NCBI GenBank assembly: GCA_951812525.1
Contig: OX638316.1
Location: 3,962,506 to 4,026,505 of the forward strand
Source of the DNA: an uncultured Poribacteria bacterium
GTDB taxonomy: Bacteria > Poribacteria > WGA-4E > WGA-3G
DNA length: 64,000 bases
Direction: 5' to 3'
The notes below the pieces were generated by a model, which saw nothing but the letters and a program-made list of their open reading frames with translations, was not told the DNA's origin and made no database searches. Each line of letters begins with the position of its first letter. Within the stretch, counting starts at the first letter, position 1. Of the stretch, positions 8,929 through 17,664 are shown piece after piece. The position numbers and the translations under genes were made by a program.

Positions 8929-9867
8929 ATGACACAACAAGAAAACCTACCTTTCGTGGAATCGACTGGCAGTTTCGCGAACGCAAGATACCGCGGCACC
9001 CGCATGCCGCCACCCGAATGGGTTGAAGATCTCGACGAACGGAAAAGTATGTATGTAAGGGAGACAATCAAGGTCTACAACGGTCGTTTGCTAGATCCGC
9101 CACCAACACTTGAAGCGAACGGCTTTCAGTTGGTAGACGCAGGCACGCAGCTGAAAAATCTGCACGATCAGGATACCGTGACGACAGACTTCTATCAGGA
9201 GTGTTCTGATCTGATTACGGCACTTACAGGTTGCTGTGAAACAAGGATGCTGCAACATCAATACCGAAACGGGTATGGTGGACTCCCTGAAGGACATCCA
9301 CGCCGGAATAAACCGACGGCAAATGGGAGTGAAGGCACCTATGGCGGTATCCATTCGGATGTTAGCCCTTACTCCGAAGATGGGTTTGAAAAGATTGCCG
9401 ACGGCAAACATTTTCAGATGTATAACGTGTGGCGTAGCACCGACTTGGAGCGGGATATTTATGTCATGCCACTCGCTATATGTGATATGGCAACGGTTGC
9501 AGCAGAAGATATAATTGCCGCCGATGCCTGGTCACAGACTGAAACACCGAGGCGACTTGTCAGCTTACGACTCGTACATAGTCCGAACCAACGCTGGTAT
9601 TACTTCCCACGGATGACACCGCAAGAGACGCTGATTTTCAAGCAGTACGACACACGTCAAGAAAAGTCAAATATGCGTACAGCGTTCCACGGTGCAATAA
9701 ACGATCCGACGACACCGGAGGACGCACCACTCCGCGAGACTATTGAAGTGCGTCTACTTGCCCTGTTTGATGAAGACACCGACCGCGAGGCAAGGAAAGA
9801 GAGATTCAAAGCCGAGGTGCCTGAAACCCACACTGACGGCAATATCTCGGCTTGGTTAGAGAAGTAA
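8929..9867 (+). CDS. CmcJ/NvfI-like oxidoreductase (putative Fe(II)/2-oxoglutarate family)
   Basis: This 312-residue protein shows the signatures of the CmcJ/NvfI family (cephamycin 7-alpha-methoxylase component, fungal NvfI, gibberellin GA4 desaturase): an H142-x-D144 pair, a WRSTDLERDIYVMPLAICD block, HSPNQRWYYFPRMTPQETLIFKQYD (217 onward), and a late RETIEVRLLALF segment with the conserved Arg. Members oxidise small organic acids or secondary metabolites. AAGGAG precedes the ATG. It stands alone behind its own promoter and is convergent with the Gfo/Idh/MocA gene downstream. Substrate unknown; family call fairly firm. Confidence 0.8.
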   Translation: MTQQENLPFVESTGSFANARYRGTRMPPPEWVEDLDERKSMYVRETIKVYNGRLLDPPPTLEANGFQLVDAGTQLKNLHDQDTVTTDFYQECSDLITALTGCCETRMLQHQYRNGYGGLPEGHPRRNKPTANGSEGTYGGIHSDVSPYSEDGFEKIADGKHFQMYNVWRSTDLERDIYVMPLAICDMATVAAEDIIAADAWSQTETPRRLVSLRLVHSPNQRWYYFPRMTPQETLIFKQYDTRQEKSNMRTAFHGAINDPTTPEDAPLRETIEVRLLALFDEDTDREARKERFKAEVPETHTDGNISAWLEK

Positions 9868-9909
9868 TCAGCACGCTTGAGAGTTGCTAAACTGGTGTCT
9901 TATACCCTA

Positions 9910-10959
9910 CTACTCGCGTGATGCTTGCCGTGCCTTGTTGATTTCCGTCAACACGTTCATTGCGTGCAATGACTCTTCCTTGTCGTATTGTGGACATTGA
10001 CGTAAGCCTGCAGCCAAACAACGGTGGACGGCTTCGGCTTGGTAGAGAAAACCGTGTTGGTTAGGAGATGATCTCCCCATCGCCACTGACCCGGGTAGAG
10101 GATACTCGAAGTAATGCAGTGGTGCAGGCGCATTTCTTGTCCTGTATTGAGAAGGCACGCCGTTTGGCGGTGGAATCCGGATAGAGATACGCGTCGGGCA
10201 GTGCCCGGGTCGTTCAAGTGTGATGCGTCCCTCTGTGCCGACAAGCTCTGTTATTTCAGCAAACTCAGAGCTGCGGGGTGGAAATGTAAACACGGCGTAC
10301 TTGTCGTCCCCATAATCCACGATTGCGCCACCGGCGTTAGTACCAATAGCAGTAACTGCTTTAGGCACTGCCGACGCACCGAAGGCGAGGGGTGCTGCTT
10401 GGATGGTATAGATCGGGTCGATGAAGTCGGACTGTGTTAGGACTACCTCGCCGATAGTGCCTGTCTCAATGGCGGTCCGAGCATGCTCTACCGCTGGAAA
10501 AAAACGGGTCCACATGCCGTCCTGCATCATCACATCTTTCTCTTCGGCTGCGGCATACATCTCTTGTGCATCAGACAAGTTCACGGTGAGTGGTTTCTCG
10601 CAGAGTACATGCTTTCCTGCCTCAATTGCGAGAAGGGTGTGTTCTTTGTGGAGCGGGTTAATCGTGCCGATGTATACAATATCAACGTCGTCGGCTTCAA
10701 CCATTTCCCGATAGTCGCCATACGCAGTAGCGACCTCGTACTGCCTTGCGAATTCTTTTGCTCGATCAAGGTCTCGTGCCGCCACAGCACTCACGGTTGC
10801 CCCTTCGCAGGCGTGCAAAGCCCATACCCACTGCGCTGAAATATTGCCAGCACCGAGGATACCCCAACGTAAGGGAAAAGCGACATCTGCTGCGCTTGTA
10901 ATACCACGACGGATGTCGAGCGGTGTTGAGAGAGGCATATTGTTTTTATCAGAATTCAT
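9910..10959 (-). CDS. Gfo/Idh/MocA family protein, dihydrodiol-dehydrogenase-like, catalytic segment apparently missing
   Basis: 349 residues with a 30-residue N-terminal extension before the Rossmann motif GAGNIS (36-41) and the EKP catalytic motif. In relatives of the dimeric dihydrodiol dehydrogenase group, the middle of the protein reads roughly FDP...GGGALLD(I/V)G(I/V)YP. Here DFIDP passes directly to IYTIQAAPLAFGA, so about 20-25 residues including the GGGALLD and D-x-G-x-Y catalytic helix look deleted in frame. The C-terminal beta-sheet domain is otherwise complete. A strong ribosome site (AGGGAG) is kept. It may be a catalytically altered or decaying paralog. Its partner genes are the tandem dehydrogenases upstream on the same strand. 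Confidence 0.85.
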   Translation of the reverse strand: MNSDKNNMPLSTPLDIRRGITSAADVAFPLRWGILGAGNISAQWVWALHACEGATVSAVAARDLDRAKEFARQYEVATAYGDYREMVEADDVDIVYIGTINPLHKEHTLLAIEAGKHVLCEKPLTVNLSDAQEMYAAAEEKDVMMQDGMWTRFFPAVEHARTAIETGTIGEVVLTQSDFIDPIYTIQAAPLAFGASAVPKAVTAIGTNAGGAIVDYGDDKYAVFTFPPRSSEFAEITELVGTEGRITLERPGHCPTRISIRIPPPNGVPSQYRTRNAPAPLHYFEYPLPGSVAMGRSSPNQHGFLYQAEAVHRCLAAGLRQCPQYDKEESLHAMNVLTEINKARQASRE

Positions 10960-10996
10960 AAGAATCTCCCTTCGTCAAAGCAAATCCCCTTGATTT

Positions 10997-12010
10997 TCAC
11001 GCCCACGGATCGAGGACAACTTTTCCACAATTATTCGTACACTGCAACGCCCACGCTTCCTGAATCTGGTTCATCAGGAAGGTATGCGTGATGAATGTAT
11101 CCAGCTCCGCCTTCACTTGTGTAATCATACGCATCATAGCAGGTGTATCTGCGAGATTGTAATGCCGCGTCCCGTGTAATGTCAAACCTTTATTGATAAT
11201 ATCACCCGCCTGAATTGCCACCTCACGGATTCCACCAATTAATGAGATGTGTCCTTTAGAGCGTGTCGCGTCAATCAATAATTGGACAGCTGCGGAAGCT
11301 CCTGAGCATTCCACGCCTTTGTCAACTCCCCTACCGTCTGTCAGATCCCGAATCTGATCAACGGCATCCGCATCTTTCGGATTAACGACTGCAGCTGCGC
11401 CGAGTTTTTTCGCGAGAGCTGCGCGATACGGGTGGCTTTCAACAACGATGACGTGAGCATCTCTATACACAGCATTAATCACACCGCCAAGCCCAACGGG
11501 TCCCATCCCTGTGATGAGGACAGTATCAAAGGCGTTGACGTTCATCAACCGCATGGCATTAGATGTCGATCCCAGTCCACAGCATGCCATTGCAGCGTGA
11601 TGATAGGAAACTTCCTCAGGAATAGGCACCATCTGCCAGTCTCGTTTAAGGATGTATTGTGCATAAGTCGCTGTCACACCCGTCTGTTCGGGAACATTTG
11701 GGGGCTGATTGTCATTCTGACAGTGCGCATATTCGCCTACTAAGCAGAGCGGACACTTCCCACAAGGAAAGTGTGGCATCACGACAACGCGGTCGCCTAC
11801 CTTGACAGTGCCTTCCTGTGCGATTTCTACAACTTCTCCAGCGGCTTCGTGTCCGAAACTGTCACCTTTACCTTCGTTTTTGAAGCCTTTGTATTCTGTG
11901 CACATGGGTGCCGAATGGATTTTGACGACGACGAAGTCGCCTTTAGCAACCGGGTCTGGTTTGTCAATTAAGCCAGCACTTTCGGGTCCGAATTTTGCTA
12001 CAACTTTCAT
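10997..12010 (-). CDS. Zinc-dependent alcohol dehydrogenase, tandem copy 2
   Basis: 337 residues. Zinc ligands: C37 (in PMCTEY, not the usual CGSD), H54-E55, and four structural Cys at 83, 86, 89 and 97. NAD motif GMGPVG (168-173). It is a close duplicate of the next gene upstream, alike along its whole length and in long nucleotide stretches, with the most change at residues 98-110 and 255-275. CGGAGA precedes the ATG. The three genes 9910-13064 run in one direction with gaps of 37 bases, probably one operon. Substrate unknown; a sugar or polyol is likely from context. Confidence 0.92.
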   Translation of the reverse strand: MKVVAKFGPESAGLIDKPDPVAKGDFVVVKIHSAPMCTEYKGFKNEGKGDSFGHEAAGEVVEIAQEGTVKVGDRVVVMPHFPCGKCPLCLVGEYAHCQNDNQPPNVPEQTGVTATYAQYILKRDWQMVPIPEEVSYHHAAMACCGLGSTSNAMRLMNVNAFDTVLITGMGPVGLGGVINAVYRDAHVIVVESHPYRAALAKKLGAAAVVNPKDADAVDQIRDLTDGRGVDKGVECSGASAAVQLLIDATRSKGHISLIGGIREVAIQAGDIINKGLTLHGTRHYNLADTPAMMRMITQVKAELDTFITHTFLMNQIQEAWALQCTNNCGKVVLDPWA

Positions 12011-12047
12011 CTAAATCTCCGTTTTCATCTCAATTGGGTGTCCACAT

Positions 12048-13064
12048 TTACGCCCAGGCGTCAAGGGCAACTTTCCCACAATCATTGGTACACTGTAATG
12101 CCCACGCCTCCTGAATCTGGCTCATAGGGAAGGTATGCGTGATGAATGTATCCAACTGTTCTGGTATTTGTGCAATCATCTGCATCATCGCCGGTCCATC
12201 CGCAAGGTTATAGTGCCATGCCCCGTGCAGCGTCAATCCTTTACTGGTAATATCACCCCAGCCGTGGATTTTTACCTCGCCACTTGCGCCGACCAAGGCA
12301 ACCTGTCCTTTGCGTCGTGCTGCATCAATCAATAATCGCACTGCTGGAGAATCCGCTGAACATTCCACGCCTTTATCGGCACCCCTACCATCTGTCAGGT
12401 CGCGAACCTGATCGACGGCATCCGCATTTTGTGGGTTAACGACTGCAGCTGCGCCGAGTTTCTTGGCGAGTTCCGCGCGATATGGATGGCTTTCAACGGC
12501 GATAACGCGAGCACCTCTATACACTGCGTTAATCACACCACCGAGTCCAACAGGTCCCATCCCCGTGATGAGGACAGTATCAAAGGCGTTGACATTCATC
12601 AACCGCATGGCATTAAACGTTGGTCCCAGCCCACAGCATGCCATTCCAGCGTGATGGTAGGAGACGCTATCTGGTATAGGTAACAGCATCCAGTCCTGTT
12701 TGAGGATATACTGCGCATAAGTCGCCGACACACCCGTCTGTCCGGTGACGTGTTGGACATTCTGATTGCTCTCGCAGTGGATATATTCGCCTGCTAAGCA
12801 GAGATGGCACTTTCCACAGGGGTATTGCGGCATTACAGCAACGCGGTCGCCTACCTTAACGGTGCCTTCTTGGGCAACTTCAACAACTTCACCAGCTGCT
12901 TCATGTCCGAAACCGTCGTTTTTACGTTCGCTTTTGAAATCCTTATATTCTGTACACATGGGTACTGAATGAATTTTGACGACGACGAACTCGCCTGTGG
13001 CAACCGGATCGGGTTTATCGATTAAGCCCGCACTTTCGGGACCAAATTTTGCAACGACTTTCAT
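12048..13064 (-). CDS. Zinc-dependent alcohol dehydrogenase, tandem copy 1
   Basis: 338 residues with the same zinc and NAD motifs as its downstream copy, separated by 37 bases. First gene of the probable operon with the 10997 dehydrogenase and the 9910 Gfo/Idh/MocA protein. CGGAGA lies before the ATG, and a candidate promoter with a perfect TATAAT lies at 13096. The differences between the copies cluster in the substrate-domain loop and near residue 260, so the pair may have diverged in substrate while the NAD fold is held alike, perhaps by gene conversion. Confidence 0.92.
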   Translation of the reverse strand: MKVVAKFGPESAGLIDKPDPVATGEFVVVKIHSVPMCTEYKDFKSERKNDGFGHEAAGEVVEVAQEGTVKVGDRVAVMPQYPCGKCHLCLAGEYIHCESNQNVQHVTGQTGVSATYAQYILKQDWMLLPIPDSVSYHHAGMACCGLGPTFNAMRLMNVNAFDTVLITGMGPVGLGGVINAVYRGARVIAVESHPYRAELAKKLGAAAVVNPQNADAVDQVRDLTDGRGADKGVECSADSPAVRLLIDAARRKGQVALVGASGEVKIHGWGDITSKGLTLHGAWHYNLADGPAMMQMIAQIPEQLDTFITHTFPMSQIQEAWALQCTNDCGKVALDAWA

Positions 13065-13095
13065 TCACATCTCCGTTTCTCGAAAGGTATAAGGC

Positions 13096-13124
13096 ATTAT
13101 ACCCATTATGGGAGTTTAGATCAA
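13096..13124 (-). promoter_or_regulatory. Candidate promoter of the tandem dehydrogenase operon
   Basis: On the minus strand TTGATC, 17 bases, TATAAT: perfect -10 box, weaker -35 box, 32 bases before the ATG at 13064. Confidence 0.6.
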
Positions 13125-13371
13125 GCCATGCACCACATCATTAGCACTATTCAGTTTTCAGGTGTTGGTTTTCAATGGTTGGCAGTTTGCGGTTGGTAAT
13201 TGGCAATTAGCGGGAATCAACGCTGAATGCGCGTGTTGCCTCGCAGTGAGAGTCAGCGCTGTTGAGCGGCGACAACCCGTATCTCTCTCGTTTATAGAGA
13301 GAATATCTCTCTTCGATGACTCCTACGTATAGATAAATGTGGCGAAATCCAACGTTCCATAGAGACTTCCC
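13125..13371. other. Intergenic region with a short hairpin
   Basis: No coding frame is supported. A CTCTCT/AGAGAG hairpin occurs near 13283-13301 and could lie in the end of the sigma-LRR transcript region. Otherwise only TTGG-rich low-complexity sequence. Confidence 0.4.
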
Positions 13372-15471
13372 TCACTTATCACGCTGATATTTTGTGAGAT
13401 TCAATCCTTTGGATGGACTGCTATCTTTCGTCCAATTCCCTTTTATCCACAACTGGTGCAAAATTTTCAGCCCCGCAAGCGGATGGGTGTCCTTGATATG
13501 GTTGTTTACAACATGGAAAAAATTAGGTTTCTTCGGCTCCACAAGTCGACGGATACGAAAAATACCACTCTCATCCTGAGAAACCACTTCCAAGTTGATG
13601 AGATGTGTCGATGGGTAGGGGTCAATATTTGTAGAATTTTCAGGAATGTGCCAGAGATCTAGATCCTCCGTATGCATCAAATTCGCCAGCGGATACGAGT
13701 CTATTACCGGATTGGTTCCGAGGTGGTGTCCTCTAAGAGTTGTCTCAAACTCAAGGTCGCTCATGCTATTGATACCATTGTGAGTAGCGTCTTGCCTCTC
13801 TTGCGCTTGCATCTTCTTATTAATCGACGGAACACCGGATAGTAGTCCGAGATCACCCCGAACCGTTCTCCTAGACACAGCGTCAGACCTCCGCGTCCCA
13901 TGAACATGTGTTTGTCCTGTTGGTTCCAGAGCAACATCATATTTAATATCTGTGAGATTCAACCCTAAGAGCGGAATTACATTTCTTATGGGATTCTCCT
14001 TGATCCACAGCGTCCGCAAGTTTGTCAGACCTATAAGCGGACTGATGTCTTCGACGCGATTGTGTGTGAGGATCAGCTGGTTTAGGTTCTTTAAACCCGA
14101 CAACGGAGCAATGCTATCAACTTTGTTATCAAACAGGTCTAAGGTTTCTAAGCTGATCAGATTCGCGAGTGGACTTAGATCGCTTACGTGATTGTTAGCT
14201 AAATTCAGATGGATAAGGGACGTTAGTGAACGCAGCGGAGATAGGTCGGTTACCTGATTACCGCCTACATTGAGATCCATCAGGAAGGTGAGCGAAGCGA
14301 GCGGCGTTAAGTCGATGATATAATTACCCGCATTACCAAGATGTAAGTACACTAAGTTTTGGGCAAATTCCAGACCCTTTATATCAGTAATACCTTTCCC
14401 GCCGGTTTTTAGGTGTCGCAGCTCTTGCAGCGTATCCTTCGTCAATGGCATCGCTGCAGGCAGTGCGAGTTCCTTCCGAACTGCGACGCGCAATGCTGGA
14501 TCGGGCATCCATGTCTCAACATCAGCAGTCTCTGAAGACACCAGGGCATCGGATGTTGATACCATCTCAGAAACCTGTAAACCGGTACTGCTGGTTTTAC
14601 TAGTGCCAGCATCACGCCCAACCTGATTTCGCACCGCCGGTTTTACATTAGTCTGAAAAACGATAGGGGCGTCAACTATTTCGATAGTAGGTTCAGAGCG
14701 AGCTTCAAAACTATACGGTTGCTGGAACCGAGCTAGGTATTGCTTACTTGTGCCAAAAAGCAGAGCAATCAGAAGTACACTCGTGCCGAAAGCGAGCCAT
14801 GGGATGAAGGGTTTCGGTGTCGGGTGCGATGTGATTTTTATCTCTGCGATTTGTCGCATAATGTTCTCGGTGAGACCCGCCGGGAGCGGCACACCACCGA
14901 GCACTTCTTGAATTAGAAGCTCCTGAGCGTCTTGTAATCGCTTTCTCGCCCGATGGAGCCGACTCCTAATCGTGTTCACCGACACACCTAGGAATTTGCC
15001 AATCTCCATCGCTGTCATCTCACCGAGATAGTAGAGTGTCACCACCGTCCGCTCGCTCTCAGGCAATTTTTCAAGAAGCTTTTTGACGATCTCATGGCGA
15101 TGCTCATCCACTTCTGTCTCGCGCGCTTCCAACACGTAATTTGTGTAAGCTGATTTCTCCAGTTCCATCACAGGGGTGTTTTCCAACGACTGTATCGCTG
15201 GTTTTTTCTTTCGGATCCAATTCAGACAAAGCCGATTCGCAATAACATAGAGCCATCCAGCAAATTGGTTTGGATTCTTGAGCGTCGAGAGTTTCTTATA
15301 GGCTCGAAGGAAGGTGTCTTGGGTAATCTCTTCAGCATGATGAAAATCACCGATCTTCCGCCACGCAAGGGAATGAACACTTTTTTGGTACTTTTGGACC
15401 AAGGTGTTAAATGCTATGTCATCACCTGACAAAGTATCCTGAATCAACTGAACATCGTTTTCTCTTGCCAT
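13372..15471 (-). CDS. ECF sigma factor fused to a membrane segment and leucine-rich repeats
   Basis: 699 residues in three parts. Residues 1-180 form an ECF sigma-70 factor: region 2 (24-92, with the HHAEEITQDTFLRAYKK helix) and region 4 (about 139-175, a helix-turn-helix with MEIGKFLGVSVNTIRSRLHRARKR). A single hydrophobic segment follows (221-242), then a Pro/Thr-rich linker. From ~335 there are LxxLxxLxLxxNxxxDLxPLxxL repeats, about seven regular 22-residue units typical of internalin-like bacterial LRRs. The last ~170 residues hold degenerate repeats. Predicted topology: sigma domain in the cytoplasm, LRR outside. GGAGG precedes the ATG. A tethered sigma factor with its own sensor is the attractive reading; no separate anti-sigma gene is adjacent. 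Confidence 0.88.
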   Translation of the reverse strand: MARENDVQLIQDTLSGDDIAFNTLVQKYQKSVHSLAWRKIGDFHHAEEITQDTFLRAYKKLSTLKNPNQFAGWLYVIANRLCLNWIRKKKPAIQSLENTPVMELEKSAYTNYVLEARETEVDEHRHEIVKKLLEKLPESERTVVTLYYLGEMTAMEIGKFLGVSVNTIRSRLHRARKRLQDAQELLIQEVLGGVPLPAGLTENIMRQIAEIKITSHPTPKPFIPWLAFGTSVLLIALLFGTSKQYLARFQQPYSFEARSEPTIEIVDAPIVFQTNVKPAVRNQVGRDAGTSKTSSTGLQVSEMVSTSDALVSSETADVETWMPDPALRVAVRKELALPAAMPLTKDTLQELRHLKTGGKGITDIKGLEFAQNLVYLHLGNAGNYIIDLTPLASLTFLMDLNVGGNQVTDLSPLRSLTSLIHLNLANNHVSDLSPLANLISLETLDLFDNKVDSIAPLSGLKNLNQLILTHNRVEDISPLIGLTNLRTLWIKENPIRNVIPLLGLNLTDIKYDVALEPTGQTHVHGTRRSDAVSRRTVRGDLGLLSGVPSINKKMQAQERQDATHNGINSMSDLEFETTLRGHHLGTNPVIDSYPLANLMHTEDLDLWHIPENSTNIDPYPSTHLINLEVVSQDESGIFRIRRLVEPKKPNFFHVVNNHIKDTHPLAGLKILHQLWIKGNWTKDSSPSKGLNLTKYQRDK

Positions 15472-15569
15472 GAGGCTTCCTCCAATGAATAAATTGTGCT
15501 GTATTTACATTCACCAAAATGCCGAGTCTTGGACTTTGTGCAATACTACGCGGTATATAATCACTCCAT

Positions 15570-15611
15570 TTTAATATTAATGACACTTTTTTTAATATTA
15601 ATGACACTTTT
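15570..15611. repeat. Perfect tandem repeat, 2 x 21 bp
   Basis: Two identical AT-rich units ending in ATGACACTTTT abut each other, ~100 bases before the sigma-LRR start. The unit includes TTAATATTAA, a perfect palindrome. Position and symmetry suit a pair of regulator binding sites. Confidence 0.8.
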
Positions 15612-15970
15612 TTTCGTCGAATAGTTGCACAAAATAAAAAAATGTGATTTTTTGGGAAGTTATTCTTAGTGTGTCAGGTTTTGAAAGCAAGATAAGCCGA
15701 CGATTGCTAAGCGTAGCATGGGAGTTTTCATATATACGCTCTCGCTCAAAGACATTTTAGGCATCTGGAAAGTTTTCTCATTACCATATTCACGGGCAGA
15801 AAGCCTAATCCTGAAACAGATCAAAATCATCTGATGTTTCGTGTTGCGTCACAGATGTAGAGACTTTCGCTCACATCCTCTTGGTCGGTTTTAGGGTTCG
15901 GACCGTGAGTATCCTTTCCTTATACGAGTTATTTTAGCGTTTTATTATCTGAAAAACGGAGATTTAGAAT
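15612..15970. other. Divergent intergenic region
   Basis: Space between the divergent sigma-LRR gene and the dockerin protein. No gene, no strong sigma-70 boxes and no clear hairpin with a T-run. It must hold the promoter for the 15971 gene, possibly of an alternative sigma type. Confidence 0.4.
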
Positions 15971-16810
15971 ATGAAGTTTACCAAATTTGTGCCTTGTTTG
16001 AAGGCACTTTCGATATTAGTCCTTATTATATATTATTTTGGATTCACAGTTGCAGCAGCAAACTATTATCCGGCAGAAGTCGGTAATACTTGGGTCTACT
16101 TGAGTGACGATGGCAGTGAGAAGCGTACCTATACGCTTGAGGTCCCTGAGCACACCGATGTTGAAGGGCTTATCGCACTAAACATCACTAATGAGGCACT
16201 CGGTACAGACGTAAGCGTCACTGACACATATTTGATAACCGTTAAAAACGATGGGAGTCTTCTGTTACACCAGAGTGCAATTAATTATGGTGTGTTCGGC
16301 ATTGCAGAAGCGACCTTCGATCCACCGGTCACTTTCTTTCCAGCCGAGTTGCCACTTGGTCATACATGGCAGATCGTGATGGAAATAGTAGTCAAGATAG
16401 CAGGTCCAGTAACCAGCACCAGCTCTATAGAAGTTGTTGCTATTGAGGACGTTGAAACCGCAGCGGGTGTGTTTGAGGACTGTGTGAAGTTGGAGATTAG
16501 CCAAAAGGATGTCGGAGCCCTCGCAGTGGTCCGCCAGACTTACTACCAATGGCTGGCACCAGATATTGGTCTCGTTAAATATATTAACGAGCAAGATATT
16601 CTGTACGAATTGCAGAGTTACAACTTAGTTGAACCAAGTGATAGAACTGTCAAGACGGATAGACCCGCGGATCTCAATGGAGATGAGGTGGTAAATATCC
16701 TTGACTTGGTAATTCTCGCCAACGCCTTTGGCAAAGATTCACCAGATCTCAACGCCGATGGCGTTGTGAATATCCTTGATCTTGTTATCATCTCAAACGC
16801 TTTTGATTGA
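15971..16810 (+). CDS. Secreted protein with C-terminal dockerin-like repeats
   Basis: 279 residues. An N-terminal hydrophobic segment (12-30) ending in VAAA looks like a signal peptide. The middle (31-220) is a beta-rich domain I do not recognise, with no catalytic motif. The C-terminus (231-279) has two dockerin/EF-hand-like units, DLNGDEVVNILDLVILANAF and DLNADGVVNILDLVIISNAF, which bind Ca2+ in known dockerins and mediate protein assembly. Here the protein ends right after the second unit, with no sorting domain, unlike the large WD40 proteins of this window. A GGAG site precedes the ATG. Binding or structural role at the cell surface is inference. Confidence 0.8.
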   Translation: MKFTKFVPCLKALSILVLIIYYFGFTVAAANYYPAEVGNTWVYLSDDGSEKRTYTLEVPEHTDVEGLIALNITNEALGTDVSVTDTYLITVKNDGSLLLHQSAINYGVFGIAEATFDPPVTFFPAELPLGHTWQIVMEIVVKIAGPVTSTSSIEVVAIEDVETAAGVFEDCVKLEISQKDVGALAVVRQTYYQWLAPDIGLVKYINEQDILYELQSYNLVEPSDRTVKTDRPADLNGDEVVNILDLVILANAFGKDSPDLNADGVVNILDLVIISNAFD

Positions 16811-17066
16811 TAGCTGTCAGCAGATCATATTTATATCCAAAAGCAAATAAATAGATTGCTTCTGCGTCTATGAATGTCAGACTTCTTCTCAATTTTGCTT
16901 CGGCACCATCCACCCCCGTTTTGTCGTGTTCAACGAAAAGAGCGTCGGCAATTTCGGTGAGTGCACATCTGCCAAAGGTAGAATATTCAACGGAGTTACC
17001 TGCTTTATGATGTCAGAGGCAATCCCATTTTTTCTATATATCCGTCCACCGAATCCGCCCCCTGAG

Positions 17067-17140
17067 AGATTGATCGGATATCGCCCGAATATGTCAAATT
17101 TTACGCCGATGCCTATCGGGCGAAAATGCGATCGATCATT
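17067..17140. repeat. Imperfect inverted repeat upstream of the VOC gene
   Basis: Inner arms TCGCCCGA (17081-17088) and TCGGGCGA (17116-17123) are perfect; flanking GATTGATCGG and CGATCGATCAT extend the pairing. It ends about 18 bases before the ATG at 17158, so it may be a regulatory hairpin in the leader or a decayed mobile element. The rest of 16811-17066 shows nothing. Confidence 0.55.
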
Positions 17141-17157
17141 AACTGGAAGGCAAAACT

Positions 17158-17520
17158 ATGAACATACATCGTATCACCGCTATGGTTCCAATAACCGATT
17201 TGTCTCAAGCTATAACCTTTTACTCGCAAGGGCTAGGTCTTCAAGTCATCCAACGTAAAGACGAGTGGAACCATGCCCTGCTGGAAGGCGAACACGGTTG
17301 CCGAGTGATGATAGATCAATCAATACGCACGGAATCGAACGCCTCAACCGTCGTTTACTATTATACGTCCGATATTAAAGCGTTAAGAGACCGAGTGATT
17401 GCTGCTGGTTTTGAACCCGAGCCTATCGGTGTAACTTTCTACGGCATGACAGAATTCCGAGTTCATGATCCCGATGGAAATCAGGTCTGGATCGGTGAAG
17501 CTGAGGCACCACCCATCTAA
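17158..17520 (+). CDS. VOC family protein (glyoxalase/dioxygenase superfamily)
   Basis: 120 residues forming two beta-alpha-beta-beta-beta modules: IHRITAMVPITDLSQAITFY with the LGL turn, and a second half with SDIKALRDRVIAAGFE and FRVHDPDGNQVWIGE. The metal-ligand positions His (HRI) and Glu (WIGE) are present. Such small proteins include glyoxalases, bleomycin/fosfomycin resistance proteins and isomerases; the sequence does not decide which. A GGAAGG site lies before the ATG. It appears monocistronic. Confidence 0.88.
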   Translation: MNIHRITAMVPITDLSQAITFYSQGLGLQVIQRKDEWNHALLEGEHGCRVMIDQSIRTESNASTVVYYYTSDIKALRDRVIAAGFEPEPIGVTFYGMTEFRVHDPDGNQVWIGEAEAPPI

Positions 17521-17579
17521 CAGATTGCTATAGTTGACCACCGACTGCTCTCTACAATCGCATTCAGTGCAACAGCTAT

Positions 17580-17640
17580 CTACGGGACATGTGTAATATC
17601 AGCCGACCAGACTTGATTGAGATCTGTAACGAGGTAACCA
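17580..17640 (-). pseudogene. Remnant of an IS3-family transposase (DDE domain fragment)
   Basis: Read on the minus strand this short piece gives YLVTDLNQVWSADITHVP followed by a stop. NQVW(S/T)(A/T)DIT(Y/H)(I/V)P is the hallmark around the first catalytic Asp of IS3-family OrfB transposases. Stops lie on both sides, so only ~18 codons survive. It sits directly upstream of the base-hypermodification gene and marks past insertion. Confidence 0.6.
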
Positions 17641-17664
17641 CACTAAATAATTGAGAATTACATT

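Noticed and set aside
15422-15607. Minus-strand frame through the tandem repeat
   Set aside because: Made of the repeat; the sigma-factor start with GGAGG explains the region.
16926-17258. Plus-strand frame before the VOC gene
   Set aside because: Overlaps the inverted repeat and the VOC start; no ribosome site and no protein-like pattern.
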